A DNA stretch of 64,000 nucleotides, taken from assembly GCA_029194665.1 (NCBI GenBank), contig JARFXO010000003.1, positions 620,001-684,000 of the forward strand, read 5' to 3'. This document shows, in pieces, positions 1-7,661 of this stretch. The number at the start of each line of letters is the position of its first letter. Position 1 is the first letter of the stretch. Both the position numbers and the translations under genes were made by a program. This DNA is from Nitrospira sp. (GTDB lineage: Bacteria; Nitrospirota; Nitrospiria; Nitrospirales; Nitrospiraceae). The notes under the pieces are model-generated. The model was given only the letters and a program-made list of their open reading frames with translations. It was not told where the DNA came from and ran no database searches.

Positions 1-276
1 TGCGCCGATGTGGACGACGAAGGAATCGCCTACTACGAGAGCATGGCGGTGGCCGATTGCTATCATCCACAAACGATTCTGGCCTATGAGTTAAATGACG
101 CGCCATTGGATATTCCACATGGTGCCCCGCTCCGTCTCCGATTCGAGCAACAGCTCGGGTATAAGCAGGCGAAATATGTGATGAAGATCGAACTGGTCGA
201 CTCCCTTGCCGGCATCGGTGGCGGGAAGGGAGGCTATTGGGAGGATCAGGGGTATGAGTGGTATGCCGGTATATAG
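1..276 (+). CDS. Molybdopterin-dependent oxidoreductase, C-terminal fragment (5' end outside window)
   Basis: The frame is open from base 1 (Cys-Ala-Asp-Val-Asp...) to a stop at 274-276, so only the last 91 or so residues are visible. The segment HPQTILAYELNDAPL, then HGAPLRLRFE, then LGYKQAKYVMKIELV matches the end of the molybdopterin-binding domain of the sulfite oxidase/YedY-like superfamily. In that superfamily 'hPqtlLAYELNg.pL...HGaPLRL' and 'GYK.aK...rIE' are typical, and proteins often finish with a GYWE...GY.WYAGI tail like this one. The catalytic cysteine and most cofactor contacts lie upstream of the window, so substrate and export route cannot be judged. A hairpin follows the stop. 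It is unrelated in position to the SoxC-like gene at 44 kb, although both belong to the same broad superfamily. Confidence 0.75.
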   Translation, partial: CADVDDEGIAYYESMAVADCYHPQTILAYELNDAPLDIPHGAPLRLRFEQQLGYKQAKYVMKIELVDSLAGIGGGKGGYWEDQGYEWYAGI

Positions 277-279
277 GGT

Positions 280-298
280 GCTGAAACAGACTTTCAGC
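280..298 (+). terminator. Hairpin just after the molybdopterin oxidoreductase
   Basis: GCTGAAA, loop CAGAC, TTTCAGC form a perfect 7-bp stem starting 3 bases after the stop codon. It is followed by a pyrimidine-rich but not strictly poly-T stretch (TCTGTTCTCGCTCCTTCTG). Position and structure fit an intrinsic terminator of modest strength. Confidence 0.45.
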
Positions 299-475
299 TC
301 TGTTCTCGCTCCTTCTGACCTTGCGACATATACGAGTTGTATGCCTTGATTGCGGAAGCCCTCGTAAAGTCCCTTGCCGAGAAACCATTGCTCCCTATTA
401 ACCTCCTGGGAGATACTAGCGTGCGATGGAAGGAAGTCGCATGTCGCTGGGATGGTCGGTAAATGCGGAGGGGAC

Positions 476-1204
476 ATGAAAGAGAAGAATGGGAAGAGAA
501 GGGGAGAAGACACAAGCCAGACGCCTGAGGTACGCGGGGGAAGCGATCCTTTTCAGCGTCTGCTCGGGCTGATGTTCAAGGCGCATCCGTGGCACGGTGT
601 GTCTATCGGGGAGGAAGCCCCGGACGTGGTGACGGCCTACATCGAAATCGTCCCGACCGATACAGTCAAGTATGAAGTGGACAAGAGCAGCGGCTTTCTC
701 AAGGTGGACCGGCCGCAGCGGTTTTCCAATTTCTGCCCGGTCTATTACGGGCTGATTCCGCAGACGTACTCCGGAAGCCAGGTGGCGGGCATCTTCGCCA
801 AGCGAGCGCGTCGCAAGGACATGATCGGGGACGGCGATCCCCTCGACATCTGCGTGTTGTCGGAAAAGAGCATTCCGCACAGCGATATCCTCCTGACGGC
901 GCTGCCGATCGGTGGGTTGAGCCTGGCCGATGGCGGGGAAGCCGACGATAAGATCATCGCCGTGATGCGGGACGATGCGGTGTATGGCAACTTCACGGAT
1001 GTTTCACAATGTCCGAAGGCGCTCATGGATCGATTGCAACACTATTTTCTGACCTATAAGAGTGCGCCGGGCACGATTCATCACAAGGTGGAGATCACGA
1101 GCGTGTATGGACGGGAGGAAGCGCTGAAAGTCATCCGCGCTAGCCACGCCGACTATCGCGCGAAGTATCCGGAGCTGAGTTCCTTGTGGCCAAAGAATCT
1201 GTAG
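476..1204 (+). CDS. ppa: Inorganic pyrophosphatase (family I)
   Basis: This enzyme hydrolyses cytoplasmic pyrophosphate to phosphate and so pulls biosynthetic reactions forward. The product shows the family I signature: FCPVYYGLIPQTYSG (substrate pocket), then GDGDPLDICVL with the metal-binding aspartates of the DxDPxD type. The ending YKSAPGTIHHKVEITSVYGREEAL resembles the eukaryote/chlamydia-like branch. The frame stays open back to 374, but ATG 476 is preferred because GGAGG lies 4 bases upstream; this gives 242 aa. A later ATG (MFKAHPWHG, base 572) would match the core of many homologues and remains possible. The gene stands alone, between a terminator-like hairpin and a dead transposase. 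Confidence 0.9.
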   Translation: MKEKNGKRRGEDTSQTPEVRGGSDPFQRLLGLMFKAHPWHGVSIGEEAPDVVTAYIEIVPTDTVKYEVDKSSGFLKVDRPQRFSNFCPVYYGLIPQTYSGSQVAGIFAKRARRKDMIGDGDPLDICVLSEKSIPHSDILLTALPIGGLSLADGGEADDKIIAVMRDDAVYGNFTDVSQCPKALMDRLQHYFLTYKSAPGTIHHKVEITSVYGREEALKVIRASHADYRAKYPELSSLWPKNL

Positions 1205-1219
1205 GGCATGCGATGGCGT

Positions 1220-1528
1220 TCATGCATGGCTCAGGAACCCAGCCCTTCTTATGTGGTGGGCGCGCCAATGTTGAGTATGCGTGACGATGATCCAGCGCAA
1301 GATTTTGGAGACTTCCCCATTCTGCCGAGGCGAGAGAAGGAGCTGTCAGTGATTGGGCATCAGGCAACAGACAGCGATACAGGCGCGAGAGTTTGAATGC
1401 GCTTCCGTCAAAATCTTGTCGAAAGCGACATGGTCGGTTCGTGTTCCAAACAGCGACAGTCGTCTGACGCGGCGGTTCAGGACGTGGTAGGCGAGGTCAT
1501 CAGCAGCGAGACGCGGACGGCGTGGTAT
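1220..1528 (-). pseudogene. Decayed REP-associated tyrosine transposase (RAYT), truncated copy
   Basis: Read on the minus strand this matches the first ~100 codons of the intact RAYT at 6207-6878 (PRRPRLAA.DLAYHVLNRRV.RLSLF.TRTD.VAF.KIL.EAH). Three lesions are visible. The native start is ATA instead of ATG (1526-1528). The tryptophan of the HxH catalytic motif (MPNH-W-H in the intact copy) is a TGA stop at 1346-1348. The reading frame then continues with recognisable homology (LLLSPRQNGEVSKILRW, VTHTQ.W) only to a stop at 1220-1222, with the C-terminal half and the catalytic tyrosine absent. Upstream flanking sequence is also shared with the intact copy, so this was once a complete element. 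It cannot encode an active transposase. Confidence 0.85.
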
Positions 1529-1586
1529 GACGGAGGTTGTATCTGATCCCAAGGGTTCAAGTCAATAAATTACCCCCGACCCCTTT
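1529..1586. repeat. RAYT flanking repeat, copy A
   Basis: This is 58 bp immediately upstream of the dead RAYT, sharing TTGTATCTGATCCC, then TCAAGTCAA, then CCCGACCCCTTT with the same position next to the intact RAYT (6879-6936). It probably contains the shared transposase promoter and/or the end of the mobile unit. Confidence 0.7.
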
Positions 1587-1929
1587 TCTCATATACAGCC
1601 AGTTTACACCCTTATTTGTTCCCGAGCCAAGACCACCACCGCACATCATGTACTAAACTGTTAAATCTGTAGGCAGGCGCGTACATTGTCTATCTTCCAG
1701 GAAACATTGCGTTTAGCTTGCAATCGGTCACAAGACCCTGTGTTCTGCGTACACAGCACCAGTGATCTTCATGTCAGCACTACTGATATTCCGAGATTTT
1801 TTCTACTCACCTTCGTAGCCCAGCGGCTCACATCTTGCTTAGCTGTCACCCTGACGTGGTGAACGATTCTGCTCTCCAGCCTCTTCTCGGCTGGCCACGT
1901 CAGTTAAACAAGTCGTCATAGGTTCCTGC
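1587..1929. other. Intergenic stretch, nothing recognised
   Basis: About 340 bp with stops in all frames at short intervals. I see no homology, no RNA gene and no repeat in it beyond the flanking elements described separately. Confidence 0.6.
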
Positions 1930-1953
1930 ACATGAGATGTTCGCATCTCGTGA
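1930..1953 (+). promoter_or_regulatory. UUCG-capped hairpin in the leader region of the secreted repeat protein
   Basis: GAGATG, TTCG, CATCTC make a perfect 6-bp stem closed by the very stable UUCG tetraloop, with some extra flanking complementarity (CA...TG). It lies about 60 bp before the start codon at 2011. It could be a terminator of upstream transcription or a leader structure. No T-run follows. Confidence 0.35.
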
Positions 1954-1966
1954 GGGGAGCTTGTTG

Positions 1967-1981
1967 TAGTATAACATACTA
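1967..1981. promoter_or_regulatory. Perfect inverted repeat TAGTAT-AAC-ATACTA upstream of base 2011
   Basis: A 6+3+6 palindrome sits 30 bases before the ATG in an AT-rich patch. It overlaps what could be a -10 region (TATAAC). It looks like an operator for a dimeric regulator, but no regulator is encoded next to it. Confidence 0.3.
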
Positions 1982-2010
1982 AGTATTAGTTATGTGGAAG
2001 GGGTATCTAG

Positions 2011-3252
2011 ATGAGTTGGATAAAGGCAATCACTACTGTTCTTGTGCTGTGGTCCGGTACTGCATGGGGTGCCACCTTGACGTGGGACGCGAGCAGTGGG
2101 CCGAACCTAGCGGGATATCGCGTCTATAACTGCAGTCAGCTACCATGCTCACCATCGGCTGCCACAGCGACGCTGCTCGCTACACTAGGGACTGGCACCA
2201 GTTTCAATATTGGAACACCGGGCGTCGTTCAATACTATGTGGTTACCGCGTACAACTCTGCAAACATCGAGTCGAGCCCGAGCAGCGTCGCCACCTATAC
2301 CCCATCCGGGACTTCAACATCCCCTCCGACGGTGACACTGACCGTTCTGGGATCGCCGGCTCAGGGGCAGCCCTGGACCGTGCAGGCGTACCCGGCCAAC
2401 GTGACGGGAACCGTTTCAGTGGAATTTTGGATCAACAACGACCTTGATCACATTCAGGATGCCGCCCCCTATTGCGCGTTCGCCGGCGCGGACAGCGCGA
2501 ATTGCCGTACGGCCTTGAGGCCATTCGGGTCCTACACTATTGAGGCGCGTGTGCGGAGCAATGGGATCGAGGTCACTCGTCAGGCCATTACAGTTCAAGC
2601 ATCCGCAACTCCCTCGGGAATTCCTCCGGCTCCTCCAGCTCCTCCGGCAACTTCTGGTCCAACGGTGACGCTGACCGTTCTGGGATCGCCGACTCAGGGG
2701 CAGCCCTGGACCGTGCAGGCGTACCCGGCCAACGTGGCGGGAACCGTTTCAGTGGAATACTGGATCAACAACGACCTTGATCACATTGAACAGTACGCCC
2801 CCTATTGCGCGTTCGTCGGTGCGGACGGCGCGAATTGCCGTACGGCCTTGAGGCCATTTGGGTCCTACACTATTGAGGCGCGTGTGCGGAGCAATGGGAT
2901 AGAAGTCGTTCGCCAGGCCGTTACAGTCCAGGCATCTACAACGCCCTCGGCAACTTCTGGTCCAACGGTGACGCTGACTGTTCTCGGATCACCGACTCAG
3001 GGGCAGCCCTGGACCGTGCAGGCGTACCTCGCCAACGCGACGGGAACCGTTTCAGTGCAATTCTGGATCAACAACACCGTGAATCGCGTCGAAGGTTTTG
3101 CCCCCTATTGCCCGTTCGATGGTGCTGACGACGGCGTGCATTGCCTTGCGAAATTGAGGCCCTTCGGGTTTTACACCATTGAGGCGCGTGTGGTAAGCAA
3201 TGGGACTGAAGTCACTCGCCAGGTCATTGTAGTTAAAGCAGGTAGCCAGTGA
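2011..3252 (+). CDS. Secreted protein: fibronectin-III-like domain plus three tandem ~95-aa repeats
   Basis: The first ~20 residues (MSWIKAITTVLVLWSGTAWG|A) form a Sec signal peptide with an AWGA-type cleavage site. Residues ~21-95 resemble a fibronectin type III domain (LTWDAS...LAGYRVY...YYVVTAYNSA..ES). Three repeats follow at about 105-198, 217-310 and 318-411, each with VTLTVLGSP.QGQPWTVQAY, SVE.WINN, APYC.F.GAD..NC and LRPFGSYTIEARV. Each repeat carries two cysteines that could form a disulfide, and proline-rich linkers separate repeats 1 and 2. Repeats 1 and 2 are nearly identical at the DNA level, which suggests recent duplication. A GGAAGGGG Shine-Dalgarno lies 7 bases before the ATG. 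The repeats look like Ig-fold surface domains. Function is unknown; adhesion or an extracellular role is inference. It is flanked by transposase and antitoxin remnants. Confidence 0.8.
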   Translation: MSWIKAITTVLVLWSGTAWGATLTWDASSGPNLAGYRVYNCSQLPCSPSAATATLLATLGTGTSFNIGTPGVVQYYVVTAYNSANIESSPSSVATYTPSGTSTSPPTVTLTVLGSPAQGQPWTVQAYPANVTGTVSVEFWINNDLDHIQDAAPYCAFAGADSANCRTALRPFGSYTIEARVRSNGIEVTRQAITVQASATPSGIPPAPPAPPATSGPTVTLTVLGSPTQGQPWTVQAYPANVAGTVSVEYWINNDLDHIEQYAPYCAFVGADGANCRTALRPFGSYTIEARVRSNGIEVVRQAVTVQASTTPSATSGPTVTLTVLGSPTQGQPWTVQAYLANATGTVSVQFWINNTVNRVEGFAPYCPFDGADDGVHCLAKLRPFGFYTIEARVVSNGTEVTRQVIVVKAGSQ

Positions 3253-3551
3253 TCCTGGAATTGGCCCTTCGATCAGAACAAAAAAATGGGGTACCCATCG
3301 TGAAGACTTAGGTCAGGGAGCACACGATACTTCACGTCGGTTACGGTTGATCCTGACACGTCGTGCGCCGTGGGAGGAGCTACAGACGTTGGGTCGAAGT
3401 CAGAAAGCGGAGCGGAAAGCCCAATGGCGGCCCACGGTAGCCGCCCGACAGAGCGATTAAGCTCGGATTCCAAAATGCAAAGGGGCCGGGGGTCTTATTT
3501 ACAGTGTCCAAAGGCTCTCACGAGAATGGAGTCTGCCCCAGAGTCGTCGGT
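3253..3551. other. Intergenic stretch, nothing recognised
   Basis: About 300 bp. Short open frames exist on both strands, but none has a ribosome-binding site or a family I recognise. Confidence 0.5.
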
Positions 3552-3843
3552 TTAAGCAGGTGCCGAGACATTTGTGACGCGCCGGACCTTGATCTTCCAA
3601 GCTCGTTTTTCTGCTCGTGCAAGATCAGAGGCGGCCTGCATTCACAACCAGGTCTCCGCGCCGCCCCCGTATGCTTTTCCCAGACAGAATGCCATCTCTG
3701 CTGAAATTCCGGCTCTTCCGCTGACCAAGTTATTCATAGCCTGTCGCGTAACGTCCAGCACCTTAGCTCTCTCCGCGATGGAAAACTCAGCTGCTCAAGG
3801 CCATCATGTCGGACTGACATTCGGTGTGCGATGGGTGCTTCAT
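3552..3843 (-). pseudogene. higA: Decayed HigA-type antitoxin (XRE family)
   Basis: The minus-strand reading from ATG at 3843 gives MKHPSH..., then after a shift of frame FSIAERAKVLDVTRQAMNN and LVSGRAGISAEMAFCLGKAY. These are followed by GGGAETWL, an in-frame TGA where family members have Arg (WLRMQAA.DLA), and MQAASDLARAEKRAWKIKVRRV to a final TAA at 3552-3554. This is the classic HigA helix-turn-helix antitoxin pattern (VTRQALSNLVNGRAGIS). At least one frameshift near 3795-3810 and one nonsense mutation disable it. A HigB-type toxin would be expected just upstream (above 3843), but none is present. Instead a MITE-like element begins about 75 bp away. Confidence 0.75.
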
Positions 3844-3916
3844 GCGCAGCGGCTAGGCTAGACGATACCCCCTACACCGCCAAAAAGGAGAGGCACTGTA
3901 AGTGTTTCTCATCTTT

Positions 3917-4053
3917 AGCAGGTTGCGGGAAAACCCTCCGTTCATCGTTCGAGAGCCTCAGGACGAACGGAGCGCTGGTTGAATGTACTGAGGTTTTCCG
4001 TTCGTGCTGAGACCTGTCGAAGCACAAAAATCGAGTTTTTCAGCAGCCTGTTA
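3917..4053. mobile_element. MITE-like interspersed repeat, copy 1 (~137 bp)
   Basis: The same ~135-bp sequence occurs, inverted, at 30512-30648. The ends are imperfect terminal inverted repeats: here AGCAGGTTGCGGGAAAA at the left and the complement of TTTTTCAGCAGCCTGTTA at the right. The consensus is CAGGCTGCGGAAAAA. Inside are two smaller imperfect palindromes (CTTCGAGAGCCTCAGGACGA and CGTTCGTGCTGAGACC...GTCGAAGCAC). No coding capacity is present, so it must be moved, if at all, by a transposase in trans. It lies beside the higA remnant. Confidence 0.75.
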
Positions 4054-4209
4054 GCTCTATTCCAGGGGGAGGTCCCCGCCCGAAAGGGCGTGGAATCTAC
4101 CGTAGGTCACTCGCCCAGTTCTATGGATTCTCAGGCTACGTGCGAACAGAAGAGGGTTCTGTAGAAGGTGAGCAAGTCGTCGAAGCGGAAGAACCCGTGA
4201 ACGTATCGA

Positions 4210-5235
4210 TCAGAAGCTCATCGCCTCCACGATGCTTACGGCTGATTCCGTGGGTACAACCTTCGTCAGTCGAAGATCGGCCTTGTCAAGGAGCGCGCGA
4301 TACTCGGGGATTGTCCGTTCTTGTCCGCCGGGGCCGACGAGCATCATCATGTCCAGCATTTTTCCCGGGTGCGGCGCGTTGCCTTCCGGTAGGACCATCT
4401 CGATCACCAACACACGACCGGCTGGTGCGAGGGCTCGCCGGCAATGCCCCAGAATCCTCAGGCACTGGGCCTCGGTCCAATCGTGAATGATGTGCGAGAG
4501 CAGGTACGCATCGTGGCCGCTGGGTACACGATCGAAGAAACTGCCGGACTCAATCGTCACCCGATCGGCCACGCCGTGAGACCGGAGCAGTGTCGGAGCG
4601 TCGCGGATAACATGGGGAAGATCGTACAGGATACCGCGCGGCTTGGGATGTCGGCTCAGAATAGTGGCCAACAGATTGCCCGTCGCCCCGCCGACGTCCA
4701 CGATCGTGCGCATGCCGGAGAAGTCGTACGCAGCGGCCACGGCGGACGGTTCCGCTCCATGGAAACTCACCATGGTCTCGCTGAAGAGGGAGGCTTCTTC
4801 GGGATGCTGAGCCAGCCACTCAAAGATGGGCATGCCCATCGCCTGCTCCAAGCCGGGTTTTCCTGACTGGACTGACTCAAGCAGACGTCCCCATCCTTGC
4901 GTCATGATCGGGCTCGCCAGCGTCAGGATCGCTGCGCGAGCCGAACCAGGGGCGCCAGTCTTCAGAGCCGCACCAAGAGTGGTCAACATGAAGCGGCCTG
5001 CGCTGTCCTCGGTTACGAGGCCAAGATATCCGAGCGTCCGCAGGAAACGGCCAAGGGAAGGGGGATGGGTGTTCGTCACAGCGGCCAGATCATCCACAGG
5101 GGTCGGTCCCTTGCCCAGATGGTCTGCCAGGCTCAACTTTGCGGCGACGTAGAGGATGTGCGACACCCAATGCGCAGTGCCCATTTGAACGAGTCGTGCA
5201 TGAGGGGGAAGAGCGCTGATATCGGGTTCGGGCAT
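4210..5235 (-). CDS. SAM-dependent O-methyltransferase (acetylserotonin/hydroxyneurosporene type)
   Basis: 341 aa from ATG 5235, chosen because GGAGG lies 8 bases upstream and the frame above it is low-complexity. Residues ~10-95 form the winged-helix dimerisation domain (HWVSHILYVAAKLSLADHL, LGRFLRTLGYLGLV). The SAM-binding motif I is DVGGATG at 180-186. HIIHDW at ~248-253 holds the histidine used as catalytic base in plant-type O-methyltransferases, followed by CRRALAPAGRVLVIE. Family members methylate hydroxyl groups of small aromatic or isoprenoid molecules; the substrate here is unknown. It is divergent from the thiopurine methyltransferase gene at 5479, with a shared ~240-bp promoter region. 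Confidence 0.85.
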   Translation of the reverse strand: MPEPDISALPPHARLVQMGTAHWVSHILYVAAKLSLADHLGKGPTPVDDLAAVTNTHPPSLGRFLRTLGYLGLVTEDSAGRFMLTTLGAALKTGAPGSARAAILTLASPIMTQGWGRLLESVQSGKPGLEQAMGMPIFEWLAQHPEEASLFSETMVSFHGAEPSAVAAAYDFSGMRTIVDVGGATGNLLATILSRHPKPRGILYDLPHVIRDAPTLLRSHGVADRVTIESGSFFDRVPSGHDAYLLSHIIHDWTEAQCLRILGHCRRALAPAGRVLVIEMVLPEGNAPHPGKMLDMMMLVGPGGQERTIPEYRALLDKADLRLTKVVPTESAVSIVEAMSF

Positions 5236-5478
5236 CGGGTGGCCTCCGGGATCAAGGCGTGTCGTGTGACGCGGAGGAGTGTACCGCAATGAAGGAGGTG
5301 TATGCACTATTGAAGTGAGAAAACCGGAAAGGTGATCGAGAGGTAACTCACTCATGCAGAGCTGGATGCCGCTTGACAATTGATGAAACAACATCAAATA
5401 TCTCGCGTCGGCGCGGAACTTGACGGTAGATATGATGCTGATCAGTTTCCCAATAGGTCATGTGTAAAGGGGATTGAC

Positions 5479-6126
5479 ATGGACCCAAATTTTTGGCAAC
5501 AACGGTGGGAGAAGAATGAAATTGGCTTCCACGAAGACAACGCCAATCCACTCCTGGTCAACCATTTCCATGAGCTGTCGGTAGCCAAAGGCTGTCGGAT
5601 CTTTGTCCCCTTGTGTGGAAAGACGCTGGATATTTCTTGGCTACTGTCCCATGGCTATCGTGTGGCTGGAGCTGAATTGAGTCGACTCGCCATCGAGCAA
5701 TTATTTATGGGACTCGGCATGAAACCGGAAATCGCGACCGTCGGCGGCATCGAGCAGTGGAGCGCGAACAATCTCGACATCTTTGTCGGCGATATCTTCG
5801 AGCTGTCTGGAAAGATGCTCGGCCCAGTTGATGCCGTCTATGACCGGGCCGCATTGGTGGCGCTTCCCGCAGAAATGCGCAAGCGATATACAGCACACCT
5901 CACGGAGATAACCGGCAAGGCGCCACAGCTACTGATTACCTATGACTACAACCAGAGCCTGATGGAAGGTCCTCCGTTTTCAGTGAGTAATGAAGAGGTT
6001 CACCGGCACTACGCCACGACGTATGATCTCAGGCTCATTGCCGGCACGCAGGTTGCCGGCGGGTTGAAGGGAAAGGCACCTGCCAAAGAGAATGTCTGGC
6101 TGCTGAAAGGGTCGGGGAGAAGCTGA
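5479..6126 (+). CDS. tpm: Thiopurine S-methyltransferase family protein
   Basis: 215 aa from ATG 5479, which has AAAGGGG about 6 bases upstream and gives the standard family start MDPNFWQQRWEKNEIGFHE. Bacterial TPMTs use SAM to methylate thiols and related chalcogen compounds such as selenium or tellurium species. Visible family blocks are VPLCGKTLDISWLLSHGYRVAGAELS (SAM pocket), VDAVYDRAALVALP, and near the end ENVWLLKG. Length is normal for the family (about 215-220 aa). The open frame extends to 5380, but that extension has no ribosome-binding site and overlaps the divergent promoter. It is divergently arranged with an O-methyltransferase; the physiological substrate is unknown. Confidence 0.9.
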   Translation: MDPNFWQQRWEKNEIGFHEDNANPLLVNHFHELSVAKGCRIFVPLCGKTLDISWLLSHGYRVAGAELSRLAIEQLFMGLGMKPEIATVGGIEQWSANNLDIFVGDIFELSGKMLGPVDAVYDRAALVALPAEMRKRYTAHLTEITGKAPQLLITYDYNQSLMEGPPFSVSNEEVHRHYATTYDLRLIAGTQVAGGLKGKAPAKENVWLLKGSGRS

Positions 6127-6206
6127 ACATCGAGCTCGCTCATATTGTGCTTTCCTGTAGCAAGGTCATCAACCACAAGAAGTCGTAAAGGATCGGCAGA
6201 CTGTGT

Positions 6207-6878
6207 TTACGAGCCTTTCGGACGTCCACGTGGCCGCAATGTGGATTCCATTCCGAATCGTCTAGTCATCCGTTTCACCCAGGCTTCTTCGCCAAAGGGA
6301 CGGCCACGTTGCACACTCACCCGAAGGGCCTCCAGTTCCTCGCCGGTTTCAGGACGATTCACCCGCGCCACCCAATTCCGTGGGCGGTCTATCGGCCAGT
6401 CGCTCAGCCATGTGGTCAGCTTCGGGTCCCCCTGCGTTCGGCGCCATAAGCTGGACCATTGCCAATTTTCGGCTTGCCTAACCAGCCTCGCCCGCAACGC
6501 ATTGCGCTCCACATAGCGAGCAACCGCGAGGAAGGGCTCATTCATTTGCACCGGAAATGACTTGAATCGGCCCTGGTAGACCGGACCAGTGCCGGCTGTT
6601 TGATGGTGAACGTGCCAACGTTGGGTATGCGTCACGGTGATCCAGCGGACCACTTCGGAAAGTTCTCCATCGCGTTTCGGCCAGAGGAGCAGATGCCAGT
6701 GATTCGGCATCAGACAATAGGCGGCGATACGAATCCGAGAGTGTGCATGCGCTTCCGCCAAAATCTTTTCGAAGGCGACATAGTCGGTCCGTGTCTCAAA
6801 CAGCGACAGGCGTCCGACACGGCGATTGAGGACATGGTAGGCAAGGTCTCCGGCTGCGAGGCGCGGACGGCGTGGCAT
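6207..6878 (-). CDS. REP-associated tyrosine transposase (RAYT), apparently intact
   Basis: 223 aa of the Y1/HUH transposase superfamily (IS200/IS605-like, RAYT branch). These enzymes process single-stranded REP palindromes. The catalytic HxH is H60-W61-H62 in MPNHWHLLLWP, and the candidate nucleophile is Y122 in RYVERNALRA. VYQGRFKSFPV is also typical. No frameshift or internal stop is visible. A truncated and mutated copy lies at 1220-1528, and both share the 58-bp upstream flank. The gene has its own promoter region and no partner gene. In the upstream flank (6924-6985) CTCCCGAC..C.TT.TAGTTTT occurs twice in tandem and may belong to the cognate repeat. Confidence 0.9.
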   Translation of the reverse strand: MPRRPRLAAGDLAYHVLNRRVGRLSLFETRTDYVAFEKILAEAHAHSRIRIAAYCLMPNHWHLLLWPKRDGELSEVVRWITVTHTQRWHVHHQTAGTGPVYQGRFKSFPVQMNEPFLAVARYVERNALRARLVRQAENWQWSSLWRRTQGDPKLTTWLSDWPIDRPRNWVARVNRPETGEELEALRVSVQRGRPFGEEAWVKRMTRRFGMESTLRPRGRPKGS

Positions 6879-6936
6879 GACGCATGTTGTATCTGATCCC
6901 GGATGGTCAAGTCAAGGAACGACTCCCGACCCCTTT
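6879..6936. repeat. RAYT flanking repeat, copy B
   Basis: 58 bp adjoining the start of the intact RAYT, shared with 1529-1586. A related short segment (ACTCCCGACTCC..TATAGTTTT) repeats just downstream at about 6964-6987. Confidence 0.7.
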
Positions 6937-7041
6937 GTAGTTTTCAGAGGTTTTCTACAGTGCACTCCCGACTCCGTTATAGTTTTGCGAGCCCGCCTGC
7001 GATTCCTTTTCGACAACCAATTGCGTTGCAAGTGACGGTTG

Positions 7042-7527
7042 TCACTGGAGCCTGCGTTCAATCAGCCTGGCTTCAACCTCCAAATGCTTACTCTCCAGCT
7101 GGTGCCGCTGTTGACGAAGGTTCTCCAATGCCTTCACGTACTGTCGGCGGTGCAGTTGCCATTGATTAAGCAATTGTGCTTTCTCCTCTTGACTCCGCTG
7201 AACCCGTTCAAGGGTGTCGCGCGTCAGAACGAGATGATCGCGCCGTAACACCCATTGCTGCTGGTGAAGCTGCCAGCCGGACAAGTCCAGCGCCTGCAGT
7301 TCCTGCAGGGCCGGATCGGTTCCTACCGACTCCTGCTGAACATCGTTGATGCGCCTCGGCACCGTATCGATGTTGACGCTCAGTTGCGTGATGCCTTTGC
7401 CCAAGAGGTCGATGACTGGATCATCGGTAACGGCAGGTTCGCGCTGTGCCGAGCCGGAGCCGACACAAGCTGCGGCGCTGAGAGCAAGTACAGTTCCGAC
7501 AAGCATCCATAGTTCAGATCGGTTCAT
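7042..7527 (-). CDS. Putative lipoprotein with coiled-coil tail
   Basis: 161 aa from ATG 7527, chosen for the GGGAGG 6-7 bases upstream. The N-terminus MNRSELWMLVGTVLALSAAAC is a lipoprotein signal with lipobox SAAC. The rest is charged and helical, ending in a long heptad-rich stretch (RQQRHQLESKHLEVEARLIERRLQ region), consistent with a periplasmic coiled coil. No named family is recognised. It lies downstream of, and on the same strand as, the glycine/tyrosine-rich lipoprotein and the RND pump. It has its own ribosome-binding site and a 134-bp gap, so co-transcription is uncertain. Confidence 0.7.
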   Translation of the reverse strand: MNRSELWMLVGTVLALSAAACVGSGSAQREPAVTDDPVIDLLGKGITQLSVNIDTVPRRINDVQQESVGTDPALQELQALDLSGWQLHQQQWVLRRDHLVLTRDTLERVQRSQEEKAQLLNQWQLHRRQYVKALENLRQQRHQLESKHLEVEARLIERRLQ

Positions 7528-7661
7528 ATGTCCTCCCGCATGAAAGCCCCATGACATCGTTCCGATTACACATGTTCTGTCGAATCCTCCTCCGGTCACG
7601 TGAACGATCTACTTTCCATGTCTGATACCTTCGCGGGCCAAGATCGTCCCATCTTCTACGC

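Noticed and set aside
91-513. 140-codon minus-strand frame opposite the start of ppa
   Set aside because: No ribosome-binding site and it overlaps the oxidoreductase end and the hairpin; only a vague impression of coding-like composition.
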